Shown here piece by piece: positions 50,434-50,468 of a stretch of 50,468 nt of DNA. The stretch is taken from positions 1 through 50,468 of the forward strand of contig NZ_JACJFM010000034.1 in NCBI RefSeq assembly GCF_014164585.1, written 5' to 3'. A model generated the notes under the pieces. It searched no databases. It was not told the DNA's origin and worked only from the letters and a program-made list of their open reading frames with translations. Each line of letters begins with the position of its first letter. Positions within the stretch are counted from its first letter, which is position 1. The DNA is from Oceanospirillum sediminis (lineage in GTDB: Bacteria; Pseudomonadota; Gammaproteobacteria; Pseudomonadales; Halomonadaceae). The position numbers and the translations under genes were made by a program.

Positions 50434-50468
50434 GGCCGCTGATTGTGCAGGGGATTTGCTTTTTAACG

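Overview
The window reads as chromosomal DNA of a marine-type gammaproteobacterium with moderate GC. The mix of an aerobic phenylacetyl-CoA epoxidase operon, SufE, SbcCD, DUF2164/DUF2947 proteins, Rpn-family nucleases and an integron-type cassette array would suit an Oceanospirillales (for example Endozoicomonas-like) genome. That placement is inference from gene content; no rRNA or other marker gene is present. I saw no tRNA, rRNA or CRISPR array.

Layout. (1) 0.4-6.5 kb, minus strand: sbcC-sbcD, a DUF2947 protein and a cytochrome c lipoprotein. (2) 7.0-10.9 kb, plus strand: paaABCDE, with three consecutive hairpins between paaD and paaE and a strong terminator after paaE. (3) 11.1-15.8 kb: an unknown protein, a DsbA-like HCCA isomerase, and on the minus strand NAT, an EamA transporter, a Crp-like regulator and a DUF2164 protein. 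(4) 16.3-22.9 kb, plus strand: ethanolamine permease, glutamine-synthetase-like ligase, aldehyde dehydrogenase, iron alcohol dehydrogenase and class I amidotransferase. Together these could import ethanolamine, mask its amine with glutamate, oxidise the alcohol to a carboxylate and release glutamate plus glycine. (5) 23.2-26.3 kb: three near-identical tandem Rpn (PD-(D/E)XK) nuclease genes. (6) 26.4-27.7 kb and 45.3-46.7 kb: two inverted copies of a 1.3-kb unit that matches no family I know. Each holds a structured leader/ORF-A segment, a 91-aa protein (B), a conserved hairpin element and a ~103-aa protein (C). (7) 27.9-45.1 kb, between those copies: a methyltransferase-HNH fusion, a trypsin-like protease, a partner-switching phosphatase/STAS pair, a periplasmic binding protein, SufE, an M20 amidohydrolase overlapping a tyrosine recombinase, a KfrA-like protein, an Old Yellow Enzyme with its divergent LysR regulator, and a DUF4153 membrane protein. 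(8) 47.0-50.5 kb: integron cassettes on the minus strand, bounded by attC sites, with no integrase in view. They encode a HEPN-like protein, a Fic toxin with its antitoxin, and a two-gene cassette with a mobilization-like coiled-coil membrane protein.

The strongest candidate for an undescribed system is the inverted 1.3-kb unit. Comparing its two copies by eye, proteins B and C differ mostly at synonymous sites. ORF A differs mostly at non-synonymous sites, yet keeps a hairpin with two compensatory base-pair changes. A 15-bp stem between B and C has substitutions only in its loop and bulge. This fits a structured RNA working with two small proteins. Function is unknown.
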